In this document: positions 13,544-17,497 of the stretch, piece by piece
How positions within the stretch are numbered: the stretch's first letter is position 1
Layout of the letters: every line of letters begins with the position of its first letter
Assembly: GCA_937916405.1 (NCBI GenBank)
Contig: CALFUF010000082.1
Coordinates: 1-17,497, forward strand
Length of the DNA stretch: 17,497 nucleotides
DNA from: an uncultured Prevotella sp.
Lineage (GTDB): Bacteria > Bacteroidota > Bacteroidia > Bacteroidales > Bacteroidaceae
Direction: 5' to 3'
Translations under genes and position numbers: made by a program
The notes under the pieces: generated by a model
Database searches by the model: none
What the model was told of the DNA's origin: nothing
What the model saw: only the letters and a program-made list of their open reading frames with translations

Positions 13544-14971
13544 TTATTTCAGTGCCTGAATCTCCAAAGCAGCTTTGTACTCTGGATCAATTTGGAGAAT
13601 CTTCTCAGCGAATCCCTTTGCACCGTCTACGTTCTTGTTGATATAGGCGTTGAACATCAGATAGTGGTAAGCGGTTTTTAACATGGTATCCTGTCCCTTG
13701 GTACGGTCTGTTCTACCACTCAGCAGAGAGGCAAGCTTCTCATAATATGGTTTGGCAAGGGCTTTCTCCATGTTATTGTCAAGCTTGTTGTTGAGATTAG
13801 CACGCATGTAAGTAGAGTATACCTCCTGAGTTGGATATTTCTGGGTGAGAGCGGCGTAGACCTCATCTGCCTTCTTAATCATCTCTGCCTTCTTAGCGGG
13901 ATCTGTAGAGGCATCACCGTCTTTTGTGTAAATATTGGCAAGACCCTCTTCATCGTCATAAGTCAACTCTTTCTTAGCAGCCAGCATCTGCTGGTAATAG
14001 TCTGTAGCTTTGGCAAAATCTTTGTTCTTCAGATATGCGTCTGAGAGCGTCTTCAAGATAGCCCACTTCTTAATCATAGAAGAGTCGTTGACAAGTACAA
14101 GTGCCTTGTCATACTCTGCAAATGCGTTCTGTTGCTCACCTAATGCGTCATAAATCAGTGCAGAATAGTAGTGATCGTACTCTGAGTATTTAGCACTATC
14201 TGTCTCGTTGAAATACTTGTAGATGTAACCCTTTGCCGCATCGTAGTTCTTCAACTCATAGTTGCTGAACATAGCTAAACGGGTGAAAGTAGCATTACGA
14301 GGCTTGTCTTTCAGACCTTGCTCACAAGCTGCAAGAGCATCCTCGAAATGTCCCTGGAAGTAACTGGCACGAGCAAACTCGTTCAGATAACTCTTGTCTA
14401 ACTGGGCAATGGGCACTTTCTTGAACTCATTATAGGCGCTCTTCTCATCACCAGCTACCATGAAGATGTGTCCCTTGATAGCGTCAACATTCACCTCAGG
14501 GCAGTTTGCTTTCAGATCATCGAGCTTCTGGGCTGCTCCTCTTGGGTCAATCTTGCGATATACCATTGCATACTTACGATATGCCTCAGCCAGTTTTTTG
14601 TCATAGTATATGGCCTGATCGTACCAAGAAGCTGCTGCTCCGCCATCGTCAGCGAGGGCCGCGATGTCACCTAACAGGACGTATGCGGGAGCATACTTGT
14701 TCTTTGATGCAGCCAGCGCATACTGTGCATACTCATGAGCATGAGCGGTATCGTTTGCCTCATAGAAGGCACGACCCATGGCAAGCAGATTCTCGGCATT
14801 CTTTTTATTAGCCTTGTAGTAAGGCTTCATCTGCTTGTCAAGATCTGCGGGTTTACTACTAATTATTTTCTTTACGGCATCTACATCGGCCTTTGAACCG
14901 TCTTGTGCCATCACTGGAGTACCGAATCCTAACATCAGCGCTCCCATCACGAGATATTTAATTGTTTTCAT
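13544..14971 (-). CDS. Periplasmic tetratricopeptide repeat protein
   Basis: A 475-residue exported protein with signal peptide MKTIKYLVMGALMLGFGTPVMA, cleaved before QDG. The rest is a helical solenoid of TPR units, for example NAENLLAMGRAFYEANDTAH, YAPAYVLLGDIAALADDGGA, HYYSALIYDALGEQQNAFAE and WAILKTLSDAYLKNKDFAKA. No catalytic domain is visible. It is the last of the exbD-tonB-pstS-like-TPR run, 74 nt after the PstS-like gene with no promoter motif or terminator in that gap. In Bacteroidetes this gene commonly accompanies TonB/ExbD, so a scaffold role for the energy-coupling complex or the PstS-like lipoprotein is a fair inference. No specific function is established by the sequence. Confidence 0.9.
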   Translation of the reverse strand: MKTIKYLVMGALMLGFGTPVMAQDGSKADVDAVKKIISSKPADLDKQMKPYYKANKKNAENLLAMGRAFYEANDTAHAHEYAQYALAASKNKYAPAYVLLGDIAALADDGGAAASWYDQAIYYDKKLAEAYRKYAMVYRKIDPRGAAQKLDDLKANCPEVNVDAIKGHIFMVAGDEKSAYNEFKKVPIAQLDKSYLNEFARASYFQGHFEDALAACEQGLKDKPRNATFTRLAMFSNYELKNYDAAKGYIYKYFNETDSAKYSEYDHYYSALIYDALGEQQNAFAEYDKALVLVNDSSMIKKWAILKTLSDAYLKNKDFAKATDYYQQMLAAKKELTYDDEEGLANIYTKDGDASTDPAKKAEMIKKADEVYAALTQKYPTQEVYSTYMRANLNNKLDNNMEKALAKPYYEKLASLLSGRTDRTKGQDTMLKTAYHYLMFNAYINKNVDGAKGFAEKILQIDPEYKAALEIQALK

Positions 14972-15045
14972 AATTCTTGTTTTATTAAAGTTTTACTTCT
15001 TGTTTTCTTCTCTCTATCGTTATGACGTTTAAATACCAATTTAGT

Positions 15046-16002
15046 TTATTTCTTATTGACAATAATTTGTCGCACATTCATATTGGCTGAGCGGGGTAAC
15101 AGTCCTGAGCGAAGGATGACTAATTGCCCCTTTGGCAATTGACAATAATGTGCAAAAGCCGTTGGTGTACCATTGCGTGTGTCATTCAGCAATGCGTAGA
15201 TGGTTCGACGCAACGGGTAGTTACCATTATATAAATAGTATTGATAGGGCTGCCAGCTGTTTGCCTTAGTGGCTGAGTCGAGTTTTGACACGCCCATCAC
15301 TGTTATGTTCTTCTTAAAGGTGACATTGGTGGTGTCACGTTTGTCGTTCAACCAGTTTGAACCGATGATACCAAGAGCGTTCTTGTGGTTCTCCACATAG
15401 TCTATCACTGCGGCACTGGTTTTGACAGCCCCGATATTTGGATTCGTAAATTCTTTACCTCCGAGGATAGAATCTACACACCAGCGGACTGTACTGGACA
15501 ATGGATTGTCGAAAACCACATCTATTGCTCCTAATTTGGAACTGGGATAAATATCGCCCCATTGAGTAACCTCTCCTTTTAGGATACGAGCAAAATCCTT
15601 AATAGTAATGCAACTGTCAGGATTGGTATTGTTGATGATGATGGAGAGACCATCGTAGGCGATGGGTATTGCACGAGGCAGGAACTTTTGGTCTTGCAGA
15701 CTCTTCTTTTCCTTTGCTGTGAAATCACGGGTAGTAAAAGCCAGCCACGTCTCCTTCTTCATCAATTTCTCGACAGCATCCTGCTCATTCATATATTCAA
15801 CATCAATCGTATCTAAACGCTGACTGTTAAAATAGAAAAGCTCCTCGTCGAGAATCGGATAAAAACTCTCATCAGCCACTAATTTCTCAGCGGCTTTAAG
15901 ATAGGCTTGCTCCTTTTCAGGATTAGGCTTGCTCCCACAAGCGGAGAGCAAGCCTAAAATAAGTGTTAATCCAACGAGTTTGTTGAATACGTTCTTTGTC
16001 AT
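15046..16002 (-). CDS. PstS-like substrate-binding lipoprotein
   Basis: A 318-residue periplasmic-binding-protein fold related to PstS phosphate-binding proteins. I chose ATG 16002; a TTG one codon earlier would barely clear the tonB stop. The lipobox is LLSAC (Cys about residue 22). Family-like segments are VADESFYPILDEELFYF, TTRDFTAKEK, AYDGLSIIINN, LKGEVTQWGD, the binding-loop-like DNPLSSTVR, and ALGIIGSNWL. The N-terminal GSTT loop of classical PstS is absent. No pstC, pstA, pstB or phoU is near; the gene lies 3 nt after tonB. It is probably not an ABC importer subunit here. It could bind phosphate or another anion and signal to, or work with, the TonB complex. The fold is well supported, the ligand is not. 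Confidence 0.87.
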   Translation of the reverse strand: MTKNVFNKLVGLTLILGLLSACGSKPNPEKEQAYLKAAEKLVADESFYPILDEELFYFNSQRLDTIDVEYMNEQDAVEKLMKKETWLAFTTRDFTAKEKKSLQDQKFLPRAIPIAYDGLSIIINNTNPDSCITIKDFARILKGEVTQWGDIYPSSKLGAIDVVFDNPLSSTVRWCVDSILGGKEFTNPNIGAVKTSAAVIDYVENHKNALGIIGSNWLNDKRDTTNVTFKKNITVMGVSKLDSATKANSWQPYQYYLYNGNYPLRRTIYALLNDTRNGTPTAFAHYCQLPKGQLVILRSGLLPRSANMNVRQIIVNKK

Positions 16003-16005
16003 CAA

Positions 16006-16839
16006 TTACTGGAGTTTGAAGGTTACAGGAACAGTGTACTTCACACGTACAGCTGAACCGTTCTGCTTACCAGGAATCCATTTAGGCATAGCCATGAGCA
16101 CACGTACTGCCTCTTTGTCAAGAGAGGGGTCTACACCACGAACGACCTTTACGTCTGTGATAGAACCGTCACGCTCAACCACGAAGGTACAAACAACGCG
16201 ACCTTGTACACCATTCTCTTCAGCTACTACAGGATACTTGATATTGCTACCAAGCCAAGACATAAGGGCACCTTGTCCACCAGGGAACGAAGGCATCTGC
16301 TCAACCACGTCGAAGACCTTTGTCTCCTCCACCTTTGGTGGCTCGGGTTCAGCAATAACTTCCTTTGCCTTCAGAACCTCACCAGCGGTCTCATCGTTAC
16401 CCTCAACGTTGAAGGCACCAATGGCGGTGTTTGTCTCCTGAAGTTCTTCCTGAGATTTCATTTCCTGTTCTTCTTTCACCTCATTATCCTTCTTAATTTC
16501 AGGAACAGTGAAAGCTACGGAGCTCTTGACACGCTCAACCTCAATCTTCTCAACTTCTGGCTCATCTTTCTTCTCTACCTTAGCTTCCTTCTTCTCCGCA
16601 AGGCTCTGAAGCTCTACATCTGCCTCAATGGCTGCATTCTGTGATGCGATGTAGTTCTCAATAGAAACCTTGGCGATGACGATGGCTGCTATGATAGCAA
16701 AACCAATGAACATCGTGATAAGGGCCTTTAGGTTACGAGTGCCCGTGTTCTTACGCAATTGATAAGCTCCGTATGCTTGGTTTTTACCTTCAAATACGAG
16801 GTCAACCCAGCCATTGTCTATAAGATCTATTTTTGCCAT
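16006..16839 (-). CDS. tonB: TonB-family energy transducer
   Basis: A 277-residue protein that transmits the proton-motive force from ExbB/ExbD to outer-membrane receptors. The N-terminus has the Bacteroidetes TonB signature DLVFEGKNQAYGAYQLRK (13-30), then one membrane helix (about 38-57). The periplasmic linker (about 70-185) is rich in Glu and Lys, with only a short EPEPPKVEE proline segment. The C-terminal TonB domain covers about residues 190-277, with IKYPVVAEENGVQGRVVCTF, DGSITDVKVVRGVDPSLDKE and MPKWIPGKQNGSAVRVKYTV. It starts 26 nt after the exbD stop and ends 3 nt before the PstS-like gene, so it is part of a single operon. The receptors it serves are elsewhere in the genome. Confidence 0.96.
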   Translation of the reverse strand: MAKIDLIDNGWVDLVFEGKNQAYGAYQLRKNTGTRNLKALITMFIGFAIIAAIVIAKVSIENYIASQNAAIEADVELQSLAEKKEAKVEKKDEPEVEKIEVERVKSSVAFTVPEIKKDNEVKEEQEMKSQEELQETNTAIGAFNVEGNDETAGEVLKAKEVIAEPEPPKVEETKVFDVVEQMPSFPGGQGALMSWLGSNIKYPVVAEENGVQGRVVCTFVVERDGSITDVKVVRGVDPSLDKEAVRVLMAMPKWIPGKQNGSAVRVKYTVPVTFKLQ

Positions 16840-16865
16840 AGTTCTTTCTGCATTTTAGGGGTTAA

Positions 16866-17497
16866 TCATTTGACACCTGCCTTCTGGATGAGTGCCTTAT
16901 CATCGTCACTCATCTTGTCGACATTGTCAATGACATACTTATCAACATTGCTTATCAGCATCTCGTCGAGGGCTGCTACCATGTTCTCGTAGGTCGCAGT
17001 GTTAAGAGGACGGATGATGACGGTCATCGTTGGAACCTTCTCACCGTTGGGGAGTTCACCCTTCTTCAGTTTTTTGAGAGCTTCCTGATACTGCTCGTCA
17101 GTCATCTTAGAGTTATACTCGTTCTTCTTAGCATCAAGTTCCTTCTTTGCCATCTTAATTTTGGCAATTGGGTTGATACCTTCCTCGGTTGTGTGCTCAT
17201 TAAGTACTTTCTCAATACCTTCCTTGCCATAAGTGGTTTCCTTTACACATGAGGGGTCATCGTAATTAGGAAGACCGGCAATGTACCATACCTTGTCATT
17301 AGAGCCAAGATAAAGGGTAATGGTGTGAGAAGCTTTTGTAACCTGCTTCTGTTCTTCATTCAGATTCTTCGTGTCGTCGTTTGACGGCATGGTCAGCTGC
17401 ATAGCCTGCGGCTTAGCCAGTGTAGTACAAAGCATGAAGAAAGTGATCAGAAGCATCATCATGTCTACCATTGGCGTGAAGTTCACGCGGGTATCCA
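16866..17497 (-). CDS. exbD: ExbD biopolymer transport protein, 5'-partial
   Basis: A subunit of the ExbB-ExbD motor that powers TonB. The frame runs off the window; the first visible residues are DTRVNFTPMVD, the conserved lead-in to the ExbD membrane helix. The helix follows, with the key Asp in FTPMVDMMMLLITFFML. The usual ExbD periplasmic elements are present: HTITLYLGSNDKVWYIAG, then VPTMTVIIRPLNTATYENMV followed by AALDEM. Between them lies a charged stretch of about 79 residues (around 17034-17270) that canonical 140-residue ExbD proteins lack. Long ExbD forms are known in Bacteroidetes. exbB and perhaps another exbD should lie just upstream, outside the window. Confidence 0.93.
   Translation of the reverse strand, partial: DTRVNFTPMVDMMMLLITFFMLCTTLAKPQAMQLTMPSNDDTKNLNEEQKQVTKASHTITLYLGSNDKVWYIAGLPNYDDPSCVKETTYGKEGIEKVLNEHTTEEGINPIAKIKMAKKELDAKKNEYNSKMTDEQYQEALKKLKKGELPNGEKVPTMTVIIRPLNTATYENMVAALDEMLISNVDKYVIDNVDKMSDDDKALIQKAGVK

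Overview
The window reads as chromosomal DNA of a gut or rumen Bacteroidales, most likely Prevotella or a close relative (Segatella, Xylanibacter). The grounds are upstream elements matching the Bacteroidetes promoter consensus (TTTG, about 20 nt, TAnnTTTG), the absence of Shine-Dalgarno sites, a PorT protein of the type IX secretion system, a C-terminal tail of the YDLSGRR...KGIYINNG...K type on a secreted glycosidase, and a TonB-PstS-TPR gene order familiar from this order. I saw no RNA genes, insertion sequences, prophage, CRISPR array or attachment site. No gene-free stretch exceeds about 190 nt.

Layout. (1) Positions 1-5000, plus strand: the end of an ABC efflux operon, with two MacB/FtsX-type permeases (the first cut by the window edge), a HlyD/MacA-like membrane fusion protein and a TolC-family outer membrane factor, closed by a strong terminator. 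The ATPase must lie upstream. (2) 5003-7746, minus strand: a stand-alone AICAR transformylase-type gene, a 65-residue basic protein of unknown role, and a secreted GH53 endo-1,4-beta-galactanase. (3) 7914-8114, plus: a 66-residue conserved-looking small protein that shares a bidirectional terminator with rplS (L19, minus). (4) 8721-10333, plus: a 5'-nucleotidase split into two exported proteins, with the C-terminal-domain lipoprotein encoded before the metallophosphatase. The second gene overlaps porT (minus) by 13 nt tail to tail. (5) 11227-11397, plus: a 56-residue 2[4Fe-4S] ferredoxin, divergent from porT, with overlapping promoter elements. (6) 11449-17497, minus: exbD (partial), tonB, a PstS-like lipoprotein, a periplasmic TPR protein, then, after a hairpin, a TPR sensor histidine kinase with no response regulator in the window.

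How it fits together: ExbD and TonB form the energy-coupling machinery for outer-membrane transporters. The PstS-like and TPR proteins travel with them without any PstABC, which suggests an envelope function rather than classical phosphate import. PorT and the tail on the galactanase raise the possibility of type IX secretion. Most of the window is ordinary core genome. The parts most worth a second look are the short 8-9 bp tandem repeats at gene junctions (one of which now encodes the core of the TolC signal peptide), the split and order-reversed nucleotidase, the PstS-like lipoprotein in the TonB operon, and two small uncharacterised proteins.
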